Source: Thermobacillus sp. ZCTH02-B1
GTDB taxonomy: Bacteria > Bacillota > Bacilli > Paenibacillales > Paenibacillaceae
DNA length: 64,000 nucleotides
Direction: 5' to 3'
NCBI RefSeq assembly: GCF_002159085.1
Contig: NZ_LZRU01000023.1
Span: 1-64,000 of the forward strand
The notes under the pieces are model-generated. The model was not told the DNA's origin. It saw only the letters and a list, made by a program, of their open reading frames with translations, and ran no database searches. The number at the start of each line of letters is the position of its first letter. The stretch's first letter is position 1. The position numbers and the translations under genes are program-made. Shown piece after piece: positions 30,838 to 39,648 of the stretch.

Positions 30838-31836
30838 ATGTTTGGCAAGGATATCGGAATCGATCTCGGAACAGCGAATGTGTCCATTCACGTCAAGGGC
30901 AGGGGCGTCGTGTTGGACGAGCCCTCCGTCGTCGCGATCGAAAGCGAGACGAAGCGCGTGCTCGCCGTCGGCGAAGAGGCCAGGCGAATGGTCGGCCGCA
31001 CGCCGGGCAACATCGTGGCGATCCGGCCGCTGAAGGACGGCGTGATCGCCGACTTCGAGATTACCGAGCTGATGCTGAAGTCGTTCATCGACCGGGTCGG
31101 CGGGCGGTCATGGTTCAGCCGGCCGCGCATCCTGATCTGCGCGCCGACGAACATCACGTCGGTCGAGCAGAAGGCGATCCGGGAAGCGGCGGAGCGCAGC
31201 GGGGCGAAGGACGTCTTCCTCGAGGAGGAACCGAAGGCGGCGGCGATCGGCGCGGGGATGGACATCTTCCAGCCGAGCGGCAACATGGTCGTCGACATCG
31301 GCGGCGGCACGACGGATGTCGCGGTGCTGTCGATGGGCGACATCGTCACGGCCTCGTCCATCAAGGTGGCGGGCGACAAGTTCGATTCCGAGATCATGAA
31401 ATATATCAAGAACAAATACAAGCTGCTGATCGGCGAACGGACAAGCGAGGACATCAAGATCCGGATCGGCACGGTCCATCCCGAAGGACGCCGGGAATCG
31501 ATGGATATCCGCGGGCGCGACATGGTGACCGGGCTGCCCCAGACGGTGACGATCCGTTCGGAGGAAGTGCGGGAGGCGCTCTGGGATTCGGTCATGTCGA
31601 TTGTCCAGGCGGCCAAGTCGGTGCTCGAGCGGACGCCGCCGGAGCTGTCGGCGGACATCATCGACCGCGGCGTCATCCTGACGGGCGGCGGGGCGCTGCT
31701 CCACGGGCTCGACCAGCTGTTGGCCGACGAGCTGAAGGTGCCGGTGCTGATCGCGGACGATCCGATGCACTGCGTCGTGAAGGGCACGGGCATCATGCTC
31801 GAAAATCTCGACAAGGTCAGTTCGAAGAAAATGTGA
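30838..31836 (+). CDS. mbl: MreB-like actin homologue Mbl
   Basis: This 332-residue actin-fold protein organises lateral wall synthesis. Actin signatures are phosphate-1 DIGIDLGTANV, phosphate-2 VVDIGGGTTDVAVLS and the adenosine block ILTGGGALLHGLDQLL. The position directly after spoIIID identifies it as Mbl rather than MreB. ATG at 30838 gives the family N-terminus MFGKDIGIDLG; the extra open sequence upstream is not conserved in type. A GGGGGA stretch about 10 bases before may serve as ribosome binding site. The 238 bases before it hold no gene. Confidence 0.94.
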   Translation: MFGKDIGIDLGTANVSIHVKGRGVVLDEPSVVAIESETKRVLAVGEEARRMVGRTPGNIVAIRPLKDGVIADFEITELMLKSFIDRVGGRSWFSRPRILICAPTNITSVEQKAIREAAERSGAKDVFLEEEPKAAAIGAGMDIFQPSGNMVVDIGGGTTDVAVLSMGDIVTASSIKVAGDKFDSEIMKYIKNKYKLLIGERTSEDIKIRIGTVHPEGRRESMDIRGRDMVTGLPQTVTIRSEEVREALWDSVMSIVQAAKSVLERTPPELSADIIDRGVILTGGGALLHGLDQLLADELKVPVLIADDPMHCVVKGTGIMLENLDKVSSKKM

Positions 31837-31956
31837 TGCATTCCGTCCGGCGCTTCCTCATGATATTCACAAACCGGTCCCGGATTGCCGATACATAGAT
31901 TACGGAGTCTTCGCGGCATCGCCGGAGTCGGCGCGGCCGCGGGAAGGAGGTTCGTC

Positions 31957-32823
31957 ATGCTGCGCGGGTTGTACACGGCCGCGGCGGGGATGATCGCCCA
32001 GCAGCGGCGTCATGATACCGTCACGAACAACATTTCGAACCTGAATACGCCGGGCTACAAGGAAGCGGTGTCGGTGAACCGCTCGTTCCCCGAAATGCTG
32101 CTTCGCCTGACGGGCCTGGAAGGCCAGAAGCCCAGGCGGATCGGCGCGGTGAACACCGGCGTGTTCGCGGAGGAGAGCCTGTCGGTCCATGTTCAGGGCG
32201 ACCTGTATGGGACGGGCAGGATGTCGGATTTCGCGATCCGGTCGGAGATCGGGGTGCCCGGACTCGTGTTCGACGGTTCCGGCAAGGCCGTCGACGCGAA
32301 CGGCAACGTCGTGTTCCGGCCGCAGGCGTTCTTCACGGTGCAAAATCCGGACGGCGCCGTCCGCTATACGCGGAACGGGGCGTTCCTCGTGAACGAGGAA
32401 GGCTATCTCGTGACGAACGACGGTTCGTTCGTGCTCGGCACGGACAACAATCCGGTCCGGTTCCCGCCGGGCGTCGCCGTCGAAGAATTGACGCTGACGG
32501 ATGATTTCCGGTTCGTCGACGCGACGGGCGCCGATACCGGCGCGCAGCTCCTGATTACGGTGATCGAGAACCCGAACCGCCTCGTCCGGGAAGGGTACGG
32601 CAAATTCCGGCTGAACGACGAGGACGCCGATCTGGCGCGCCCGGCCGCCGCCGGAGACAACATCGAAGTGAGGCAGGGCCATCTCGAGCGCGCCAACGTG
32701 GACGCGGCGCAGGCGATGGTCGATCTGATGAGCGCGCTCCGCGCGTACGAGTCGAACCAGCGCGTCATCCAGTTCTACGACAGTACGCTGAACAAGGCGG
32801 TCAACGAGGTCGGGAAGGTCTAG
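31957..32823 (+). CDS. flhO: Flagellar basal-body rod/hook family protein (FlhO-like)
   Basis: This 288-residue protein has the rod signature at its N-terminus (LRGLYTAAAGMIAQQRRHDTVTNNISNLNTPGYKEA) and the C-terminal flagellar block with NVDAAQAMVDLMSALRAYESNQ. It belongs to the FlgF/FlgG group that builds the distal rod outside the membrane. ATG at 31957 follows AAGGAGG. Its place after mbl matches Bacillus flhO. There is no other flagellar operon in the window. Confidence 0.88.
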   Translation: MLRGLYTAAAGMIAQQRRHDTVTNNISNLNTPGYKEAVSVNRSFPEMLLRLTGLEGQKPRRIGAVNTGVFAEESLSVHVQGDLYGTGRMSDFAIRSEIGVPGLVFDGSGKAVDANGNVVFRPQAFFTVQNPDGAVRYTRNGAFLVNEEGYLVTNDGSFVLGTDNNPVRFPPGVAVEELTLTDDFRFVDATGADTGAQLLITVIENPNRLVREGYGKFRLNDEDADLARPAAAGDNIEVRQGHLERANVDAAQAMVDLMSALRAYESNQRVIQFYDSTLNKAVNEVGKV

Positions 32824-32885
32824 GGCTGGTTTTCGCGCCGATTTTCGGGTATGATGCTGGATGAGAGCGGGAAAGGAGCGGTTCG

Positions 32886-33719
32886 ATGAACAGCTCGATG
32901 ATCAACGCGTTGATGTCGATGCATGCGATGCAGCGCAAGATCGACCTCATCGCCGACAACATCGCCAATCTGAATACCGCGGGTTACAAGCGCAAGACTT
33001 CCTCGTTTGAGGAGCTGCTTGCGACGCTGAAACAGCAGGATGAGCGGTTCGCGCAGCCCGGCCGGCTGACGCCGCTCGGCTTCACGACCGGCTGGGGCGT
33101 GCGGATGACGCAGGTGCTCACGGACCTTGCGCAGGGTCCGATTCAGACCACCGGGAACGCATACGATCTCGCCATCCAGGGGCGGGCGTTCTTCGAGGTG
33201 ATCGTCGACGGCGAAGGGCGGCGCGCCTACACGCGGCACGGCGCGTTCCAGGCGAGGGTGAACGAGGACGGCGACGTCGTCGTGACGACGGCGGACGGCT
33301 ACCCGCTGGTCGTGCGCGGCGAGGACGGCACGGACGGGCCGCTCGTGTTGCCGGCGGGCCATGAGCTGCAGGTGGATGCCTGGGGCGCGGTCAGAGCCGT
33401 CTCGCCCGACGGGTCCCAGGTCCTCGAGCTCGGCCGGCTGAGGCTGGTTGAGCCGGTGAGACCGGAGGCGCTCGCGGCGGTGGCGGACAATCTGTACGCG
33501 GTGGCCGACGGCGTCGATCCGGCGGACGTGCTGCCCGACGCGCAGCCGGACGAGAACAACGACCTCCGGATCACGCAAGGCGCCCTGGAGCAATCGAACG
33601 TCGATCTGCAGACGGAGCTCACGGATCTCCTGATGGCCCAGCGGGCCTACCAACTCAGCGCGCGCGCGCTGCAATCCGCCGACATGATGATGAGTCTGGC
33701 CAACCAGTTGCGCGCGTGA
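32886..33719 (+). CDS. flhP: Flagellar basal-body rod/hook family protein (FlhP-like)
   Basis: This 277-residue paralogue of the preceding gene has the N-terminal rod motif DNIANLNTAGYKRKT and the C-terminal EQSNVDLQTELTDLLMAQRAYQLSARALQ. It is probably FlhP/FlgG-type distal rod protein. GGAAAGGAG precedes the ATG. It follows flhO by 62 bases and is most likely cotranscribed. Confidence 0.88.
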   Translation: MNSSMINALMSMHAMQRKIDLIADNIANLNTAGYKRKTSSFEELLATLKQQDERFAQPGRLTPLGFTTGWGVRMTQVLTDLAQGPIQTTGNAYDLAIQGRAFFEVIVDGEGRRAYTRHGAFQARVNEDGDVVVTTADGYPLVVRGEDGTDGPLVLPAGHELQVDAWGAVRAVSPDGSQVLELGRLRLVEPVRPEALAAVADNLYAVADGVDPADVLPDAQPDENNDLRITQGALEQSNVDLQTELTDLLMAQRAYQLSARALQSADMMMSLANQLRA

Positions 33720-33736
33720 GCGAAACGGGATGAGAC

Positions 33737-34132
33737 ATGATTAACGGACAGGACCGGCCGAAGTCGCCGGCAAGGGATACGGAACCGGTCCGCGCCGCGG
33801 CGCCGATCCGGAGAGGGACGGCGGAAGCGCCGGGGACGGCGGAAGCCGCGCCGCGGCGGCCGTCCGGCCCGACGGAGGCGGGCGCGGGAAGGCCGACCGA
33901 CGGGAAGCCGCCGGCCGGCGAACCGGGGAAGCCGCGCAGGCGGCGGATGCATCCGGCTCTCCGGGGGCTGCTCTGGACGCTGCGCCTGACCATCGTGCCG
34001 CTGCTCTGCATCGCGGCGCTGATCGCGGGTTTGTATGTCGGCTACACGAAAATCGGCGGCGGATCGGCCGCGGACGTCTGGAAGCTGGAGACGTGGCTCC
34101 ACATGTTCGATCTGATCTTCGCCGATTCGTAA
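33737..34132 (+). CDS. EpuA-family small membrane protein
   Basis: This 131-residue protein has about 70 residues of basic, Pro/Ala/Gly-rich low complexity at the N-terminus, then one membrane helix (about residues 82-103) and a C-terminal tail GYTKIGGGSAADVWKLETW. That tail, with a single helix before it, is the pattern of the EpuA family (PF11772), often mislabelled as an RNA polymerase beta subunit. Function is unknown; family members sit near mbl and flagellar genes in Bacilli, as here. Translation starts at ATG 33737 with GGATGAG before it. Confidence 0.72.
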   Translation: MINGQDRPKSPARDTEPVRAAAPIRRGTAEAPGTAEAAPRRPSGPTEAGAGRPTDGKPPAGEPGKPRRRRMHPALRGLLWTLRLTIVPLLCIAALIAGLYVGYTKIGGGSAADVWKLETWLHMFDLIFADS

Positions 34133-34164
34133 GTTGGGTCAAGATTTCCGGTTGCGAAAAAAAC

Positions 34165-34207
34165 GGGCGCCCCGCGCCGTCGTTCAGACGGGCGGGGCGC
34201 CCTTTCG
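34165..34207. terminator. Bidirectional terminator between convergent genes
   Basis: An 11-base GC-rich stem (GGGCGCCCCGC / GCGGGGCGCCC) is flanked by a seven-A run on the left and TTTCGTT on the right. It can stop the plus-strand EpuA-like transcript and, more strongly, the minus-strand Ig-repeat gene. Confidence 0.85.
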
Positions 34208-34223
34208 TTCATGGCCGTCCGGG

Positions 34224-36395
34224 TTATTTCGTGACTTTCACCCGGATGGAGACGGTTTTGCCGCCGTACGACGCCTTGATCGTGGCCGTGCCCGGCTCCC
34301 TGGCGGTGATCGTCCCGGCCGATACGACGGCCACGCGTTCGTTCGAGGAGGTCCACGCGGCGAGCGCGGTCACGTCGGATTGCGAGCTCTTGTCGAACAC
34401 GGCGGTCAGCCGCACCGCCCCGGTGCCGCCGGGCTTGAGCTCCAGCTTCTTCACCGACGCGCTCAGTCCGGTCAGCTTCGGCACGACCGACACCTGCACG
34501 ACGACCTTGATGTCCTGATATTCGGCGGTGAGCGCCGCCTGTCCCGCGGCAACAGCCTTCACCTTGCTGCCGCTCACGGTGACGACGGACGGGTTGCTCG
34601 ACGTCCAGGCGACCTTGCTGCTCAGGTTGACCGTCTTGCCGTTCTTGTAGGTCCCGATAACCCGGATCGTCTTCGACTTGCCGGGGTTCAGCTCGATCGA
34701 AGCGGGGTTCGCTTCCAGCTTGACGATCTCCTGCTCGACGTTGACGCGGAACGACAGCTTCTTGCCGAGATGGGAAGCGGTCAGGGTGTAACGGCCGGTC
34801 AGCAATCCCTTGAGCTCGCCCCTGACGACCAGAATGTTCGGCGACGATGTCGTCCATTCCAGCTTCGGTTCGATGTCTTCGACGATGTTCCCGTTCTTCA
34901 GGACCAGCGTCACATCCGGCAGCGGGACCGTCTTGCCGGCGACGACCGTGAGCTCTTCGACGTCCGACAGGAGAGCCAGCGGCTCTTCGTGCACGACGAT
35001 CTTCACCGTCGCCGTGCGCGTGCCGACGCGCGCCGTCAGCACCGTCTCGCCGAGGCCGCGCGCGAACCATTTGCCGTCCCTGACCTCGACGATCGCCTCG
35101 TTCGCCGAGGTCCATTCGGCCGCCCCGGACACGTCGATCTTCTCGCCGGTGAGCGTCTCGCCGATCACCTTCGGCAGCGCGCCCTCGCCGTCCTCAAACG
35201 CGTCCATCGCTTCCCGCTCGACCTCGATCGACCGGACGCGCGGGTAGACGGTCACGTCGACGCCGACCGTCCGGCCCATGTACGACGCCGTGATGCGGGC
35301 CTTGCCCGCTTCCTTGGCCGAGACGAGGCCGCCGGAGACGGTCACCGGGTACACGTCCGACGATTTCCATTCGGCAAGGTCCGTGACGTCGATCTCCGGC
35401 TCATCCGGGTCGTTCGCCGCGAAAGCCCGAAGCTGCACCGGATCGCTTCCCGGCAGCAGATACAGCGGCTTGTCCGCCGACAGCCTGAGGGCCGCATAGG
35501 CGGGCCGCACGACGACCGTCACCGTGGCGTGCACGCCGAAGTACTCGGCGCGGATCGTCGTCGTGCCGACGCCGGCCGGCTTTACGAGGCCGCCCTCCAC
35601 CGTGGCGACGGACGGATCGGCGGACTTCCAGCCGGCCTTCTCCGTTACGAGCTCGAAGCCGCCACCCTTCCGAACGGCCGTCGCCTCAAGCTGCACGCCC
35701 GCATCGCCGTAACGGAATTCGATCAGCTCATTCGGCGTGAGCGACAGCGATTCATAGGGCGACGCGATGTTCAGCTTGACGCTGTCGGAACGCCCCTTGT
35801 AGCGGGCCGAAATCGTGACCGATCCCGGCGCCAGCAGCTCGACCCTGCCGGCTTCCACGCGGGCGACGGCTTCGTTGGACGAGCTCCACTCCGCGTCGCC
35901 GGTCACGTCCGAGGTCGAGCCGTCCTTGTAAGCCAGCAGTTTCAGCCCGAGATCTTCGCCGACCAAGACGTCGAGCGACGCGGCCAGCGGCGTTCCGTCG
36001 GACGACGCGATCTCCACTTTGTCGAATTCGTGCGTCACCGTGACGCGCATCGTCTTCGACGCGGAAGCGTATTTCACGGTGATGTCGGCATAGCCGGAAG
36101 CCTTCGCCGTCAGCAGCCCTTTGTCCACGCTGACGACGCTGCCGTTGGACGTGCTCCAGACGGCGTCGAACGTCACATCCCGATAGGTGCCGTCGGACAT
36201 CTCCGCGAGGGCCGAAATCTGCCGGCTGTCACCGACATGCATCGACAGGGTGTTGTCGATGTCGGCAAACCGGACCGCCCTCACCGACTCGTCCGCCGCC
36301 CCCGCCGGCATGGCGGGAAGCGCCAGCAGGATCAGCGCGGTTATTGCGGCGACGAGGCGAATGACCATCAGACCAGTTGTCTGGTGCGAACGCAT
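34224..36395 (-). CDS. Secreted protein of eight bacterial Ig-like (Big_2) repeats
   Basis: This 723-residue protein has a signal peptide (about residues 8-32, ending AGAADES) and then eight consecutive Big_2-type repeats of about 85 residues. Each holds the pattern WxSSxxxVxxVxxGxVxAxxxGxAxIxAxYxG near its end, for example WTSSNPSVVTVSGSKVKAV. No SLH, LPXTG or catalytic motif is visible, so it may be retained by interaction with the wall or other proteins. The ATG at 36395 follows AGGAGG on the minus strand; 33 further residues are open upstream but contain no ribosome binding site. It is the only minus-strand gene here and is flanked by plus-strand genes, which suggests insertion into the conserved flhP - fabZ region. 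Function is not known; adhesion or surface structure is likely. Confidence 0.85.
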   Translation of the reverse strand: MRSHQTTGLMVIRLVAAITALILLALPAMPAGAADESVRAVRFADIDNTLSMHVGDSRQISALAEMSDGTYRDVTFDAVWSTSNGSVVSVDKGLLTAKASGYADITVKYASASKTMRVTVTHEFDKVEIASSDGTPLAASLDVLVGEDLGLKLLAYKDGSTSDVTGDAEWSSSNEAVARVEAGRVELLAPGSVTISARYKGRSDSVKLNIASPYESLSLTPNELIEFRYGDAGVQLEATAVRKGGGFELVTEKAGWKSADPSVATVEGGLVKPAGVGTTTIRAEYFGVHATVTVVVRPAYAALRLSADKPLYLLPGSDPVQLRAFAANDPDEPEIDVTDLAEWKSSDVYPVTVSGGLVSAKEAGKARITASYMGRTVGVDVTVYPRVRSIEVEREAMDAFEDGEGALPKVIGETLTGEKIDVSGAAEWTSANEAIVEVRDGKWFARGLGETVLTARVGTRTATVKIVVHEEPLALLSDVEELTVVAGKTVPLPDVTLVLKNGNIVEDIEPKLEWTTSSPNILVVRGELKGLLTGRYTLTASHLGKKLSFRVNVEQEIVKLEANPASIELNPGKSKTIRVIGTYKNGKTVNLSSKVAWTSSNPSVVTVSGSKVKAVAAGQAALTAEYQDIKVVVQVSVVPKLTGLSASVKKLELKPGGTGAVRLTAVFDKSSQSDVTALAAWTSSNERVAVVSAGTITAREPGTATIKASYGGKTVSIRVKVTK

Positions 36396-36562
36396 CCTCC
36401 CAACCTCCTGCGCCCAAGCGGACGTAATGTAATCTAGATGGCTTCTTATAATATAAACGGCCGGATGACTCGAATTTTGAAGAATTTTCCGCAAAAAAAT
36501 CCGCCGGGCCGGTCGAAGGATGCGGTAGAAGGGCGGCGGTTTCCTTTTTCCTGGTCAAGCGT

Positions 36563-36568
36563 TATAAT
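36563..36568 (+). promoter_or_regulatory. -10 element before the phosphatidyltransferase gene
   Basis: A perfect TATAAT 59 bases before the TTG start. The -35 region (TTTCCT, 17-base spacer) is weak. Confidence 0.4.
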
Positions 36569-36627
36569 GGTTTGGGAACTTGGGAAGGCGGCTCCTGCAG
36601 CGAGAGAACGGAGGGGGAGGGGAGACG

Positions 36628-37143
36628 TTGAATTTGCCGAATATGCTCACGGCGCTGCGATTTTTGCTGATACCCGTCTATCTGGTCGTATTCGCGAACG
36701 GGCATATGCTTTCGGCGTTCATCGTTTTCACCGCCGCGGGGCTGACCGATATCCTTGACGGATACATCGCCCGGACCAGGGGTCTCGAGACGCCTGCGGG
36801 CGCGCTGCTCGATCCGCTTGCCGACAAGCTGATGCTGATTGCGGTCATCCTCTCGCTGCTGATCGCGGGCATCATTCCGTTGGCGGCCGCGGTGCTGCTG
36901 CTTGTCCGCGATATCGGGATGATCGCGGGATCGGCGTTTTTCCATTTCCGGGGCAAAAAGACGGTCAAGGCGAACTGGATGGGCAAACTGACGACGGTGC
37001 TGTTCTATGTGGCCCTCATGTTCATTTTCCTCGAGCTGCCGCACGGCGTGACGATGCTCTGGTTCGTGATTGCGTTCTCATTCGTCACGTCGATCATGTA
37101 CATCTTCAAGTTCAGGGCGCTCAACCGCCGGCAGCCCGGCTGA
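36628..37143 (+). CDS. CDP-alcohol phosphatidyltransferase (PgsA-like)
   Basis: This 171-residue integral membrane enzyme carries the full family motif DGYIART...GALLDPLADK, in which the aspartates bind metal and the CDP-lipid. It most likely transfers the phosphatidyl group from CDP-diacylglycerol to glycerol 3-phosphate, giving phosphatidylglycerol phosphate. Other CDP-alcohol acceptors are possible, so I give no symbol. TTG at 36628 is preceded by a strong GGGAGGGGAG and gives the family-type N-terminus MNLPNMLTALRF. About five or six helices are predicted. The 165 bases after it, up to fabZ, contain a CTTCGCGAAG palindrome and no supported gene. Confidence 0.88.
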   Translation: MNLPNMLTALRFLLIPVYLVVFANGHMLSAFIVFTAAGLTDILDGYIARTRGLETPAGALLDPLADKLMLIAVILSLLIAGIIPLAAAVLLLVRDIGMIAGSAFFHFRGKKTVKANWMGKLTTVLFYVALMFIFLELPHGVTMLWFVIAFSFVTSIMYIFKFRALNRRQPG

Positions 37144-37308
37144 GGCCGGCGCCGGCAAACCGAAAAGGAGCCTGCCCGACGAGACGTACCCGCCGGACAA
37201 GCTCCCCTATCTGAACCTCCGCGATCTGCAGCTTCGCGAAGGGTATTATTATTCTTGGCGGTTCCGAAGCCTTTTATGCACCGGAACCCGGAGGAGGATG
37301 ATGCCGAC

Positions 37309-37755
37309 ATGATGGATGTCAGACAGATTCAGTCGATCATTCCGCACCGGCCGCCCTTTCTGCTGGTCGACCGGATTCTCGAGGTGGAGCCGGGCGTCCG
37401 CGCGGTCGGGCTGAAGAACGTGTCGATGAACGAGCCGTATTTCGCGGGACATTTTCCGGATTATCCGGTCATGCCGGGCGTGCTGATCGTCGAGGCGCTG
37501 GCGCAGGTCGGCGCCGTCGCGATCCTGATGGTCGAGGAGAACCGGGGCAAGCTCGCGATGTTCGCCGGCATCGACAACCTCCGTTTCCGCGGACAGGTGG
37601 CGCCGGGCGACACGCTGACGCTGTCGGTCGAGATCATCCGCTTCAAAGGGCCGATCGGCAAGGGCAAGGCGGTTGCCACGGTCGACGGCCGCATGGTCGT
37701 CGAAGGCGAAATCATGTTTGCCCTGACGGACGCGGAAGGCAAGACGGGCGCCTGA
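37309..37755 (+). CDS. fabZ: 3-hydroxyacyl-ACP dehydratase
   Basis: This 148-residue hot-dog-fold enzyme dehydrates 3-hydroxyacyl-ACP in type II fatty acid synthesis. The catalytic histidine is in [11 protein letters not shown] and the glutamate in VLIVEALAQ; the N-terminal [12 protein letters not shown] is classic. Starts at 37309 or 37312 (tandem ATGs) both fit the GGAGG at 37293. The open frame extends 18 codons upstream without family support. fabZ after flhP is the Bacillus order, here interrupted by the Ig-repeat and phosphatidyltransferase genes. Confidence 0.96.
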   Translation: MMDVRQIQSIIPHRPPFLLVDRILEVEPGVRAVGLKNVSMNEPYFAGHFPDYPVMPGVLIVEALAQVGAVAILMVEENRGKLAMFAGIDNLRFRGQVAPGDTLTLSVEIIRFKGPIGKGKAVATVDGRMVVEGEIMFALTDAEGKTGA

Positions 37756-37926
37756 GTTCGGGAACCGCGCCTGCCCGGAAGCGGGATTCGTGCGTCCGGG
37801 CGGAGGCTTGAAGCCGGAGTGGCCGTTTGGTGAAGGCGGTGCAGTCCGGCAGGTATTTTTTATACAAGGAAAAGCAGTTCTTTATATATGTAAGAACAGT
37901 ATTTCGGGTGGCAAGGAGTGGGAACG

Positions 37927-39636
37927 ATGACGGAGCTGAACGTCGCACTGGAGCGCTATCGGGCGTGGCTCGCGGATCCGGCGATCGACGAGGAGACGAA
38001 GCGCGAGCTGCGCGAACTGGAGGGACAGGAGCCGGAAATCGTGGACCGGTTCTACCGGGAGCTGGAGTTCGGCACGGGCGGCCTGCGCGGCGTGATGGGC
38101 GCCGGCCTGAACCGGATGAACGCCTACACGGTCGGCAAGGCGACGCAGGGGCTCGCGAACTGGCTGCTGGCGCGGCGCGAGAAGCCTTCCGTCGTGATCG
38201 CGCACGATTCGCGCCGTTCATCCGACGCGTTCGCGCTCACGGCCGCGGAGGTGCTGGCAGGTAACGGCATCCGGGCGTATCTGTGGCCGAGTCTCCGCCC
38301 GACTCCGCAGCTTTCGTTCACGGTGCGGCATCTCGGCGCGGACGCCGGCGTCGTGATCACGGCCAGCCACAATCCGCCGGAATACAACGGATACAAGGTG
38401 TACGGCCCGGACGGCTGCCAGATCGTGCCGGACCTGGCGGCCGAGGTGATCGCCCGCATTCGGGAAGTCGGGAGCTTCGCGGAGGTGAAGCGGATGCCCC
38501 GCGCGGAAGCGGAGGCGGCCGGGCTGATCGTCTGGCTGGGCGAACGGGAGGACCGGGCGTATCACGAGACGGTCGCGGCCCAGTGCCTCCGGCCGGAGCT
38601 CATCAAATCCGGCGCGGGCAACGAGCTTTCCATTATTTATACGCCGCTGCACGGGGCGGGCAACGTGCCGGTGCGGGAAGTGCTGAAGCTGGCCGGTTTC
38701 GGGAACGTGCGGGTCGTCGCCGAGCAGGAGCGGCCGGACGGCAATTTCCCGACGGTGAAGTCGCCGAACCCGGAGGAGCGCGAAGCGTTCACGCTCGCGA
38801 TCGAGCAGGCGAAGCGGGAAGGCGCCGATCTCATCATCGGCACCGACCCGGACTGCGACCGGGTGGGTGCCGTCGTGAAGGATGATCGCGGCGAATATAT
38901 CGTGCTGAACGGCAACCAGACCGGCGCGATCCTCGTGCATTATCTGCTTACGGCGCTGCATGAGCAGGGGCGGCTGCCGGCGAACGGGGCCGTCATCAAG
39001 ACGATCGTCACGGGCGAGATGGGCGCGGACATCGCGCGCAGCTTCGGCGTCCGGGTGGACAACACGCTCACCGGATTCAAGTACATCGGCGAGCGGATGA
39101 CGCGCTATGAGCAGACGGGCGAGGCGACGTTCCTGTTCGGCTACGAGGAGAGCTACGGGTATCTCGCGGGGACGTACGCGCGCGACAAGGACGGTGTCGT
39201 CGCTTCGCTCTTGATCGCCGAAGCGGCGGCGTACTACAAGCGGCAGGGCAAGACGCTGTACGACGTGCTGCTCGAGCTGTACGGGAAGTACGGTTATTAT
39301 TTCGAAGCGCTCGAATCGCGCACGCTGAAAGGGATCGACGGCGTCCGGAAGATTCGGGGCATCATGGAGGACTGGCGCACGGCGCCGCCTTCGGAAGTCG
39401 CCGGGGTCGAGGTGGAGCGGGTGCTCGACTATCTCCCGGGGCTCGACGGCCTGCCGCCGGAGAACGTGCTGAAGTTCATGCTGGCGGACGGCTCCTGGTT
39501 CTGCCTGCGCCCGTCGGGCACGGAGCCGAAGATCAAGGTGTATTTCGCCGTGCGCCGGAGCGGCCGGGAGGAAGCGGAATCCGCGCTGCGGCGCCTGGTC
39601 GCCGAAGTGATGGAACGGGTCGACAAACGGAGCTGA
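37927..39636 (+). CDS. pgcA: Phospho-sugar mutase (alpha-phosphoglucomutase type)
   Basis: This 569-residue enzyme interconverts glucose 1- and 6-phosphate or a related pair. The phosphoserine loop is TASHNPPEYNGYK, the metal loop DPDCDRVG, the sugar-binding loop GYEESYGYL and the phosphate-binding loop RPSGTEPKIKVY. The overall form matches PgcA/YhxB of Firmicutes, longer than AlgC-type enzymes. ATG at 37927 follows AAGGAGTG. It heads the gene group leading into csaB and tagO, so it probably supplies sugar nucleotides for surface polymers. Acting on mannose phosphates as well is possible. Confidence 0.92.
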   Translation: MTELNVALERYRAWLADPAIDEETKRELRELEGQEPEIVDRFYRELEFGTGGLRGVMGAGLNRMNAYTVGKATQGLANWLLARREKPSVVIAHDSRRSSDAFALTAAEVLAGNGIRAYLWPSLRPTPQLSFTVRHLGADAGVVITASHNPPEYNGYKVYGPDGCQIVPDLAAEVIARIREVGSFAEVKRMPRAEAEAAGLIVWLGEREDRAYHETVAAQCLRPELIKSGAGNELSIIYTPLHGAGNVPVREVLKLAGFGNVRVVAEQERPDGNFPTVKSPNPEEREAFTLAIEQAKREGADLIIGTDPDCDRVGAVVKDDRGEYIVLNGNQTGAILVHYLLTALHEQGRLPANGAVIKTIVTGEMGADIARSFGVRVDNTLTGFKYIGERMTRYEQTGEATFLFGYEESYGYLAGTYARDKDGVVASLLIAEAAAYYKRQGKTLYDVLLELYGKYGYYFEALESRTLKGIDGVRKIRGIMEDWRTAPPSEVAGVEVERVLDYLPGLDGLPPENVLKFMLADGSWFCLRPSGTEPKIKVYFAVRRSGREEAESALRRLVAEVMERVDKRS

Positions 39637-39648
39637 GGAGTGGACAAA

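Noticed and set aside
37144..37308. Possible small gene between the phosphatidyltransferase and fabZ
   Set aside because: An AAAAGGAG occurs, but no start codon stands at a suitable distance; only a CTTCGCGAAG palindrome and AT-rich patch remain.
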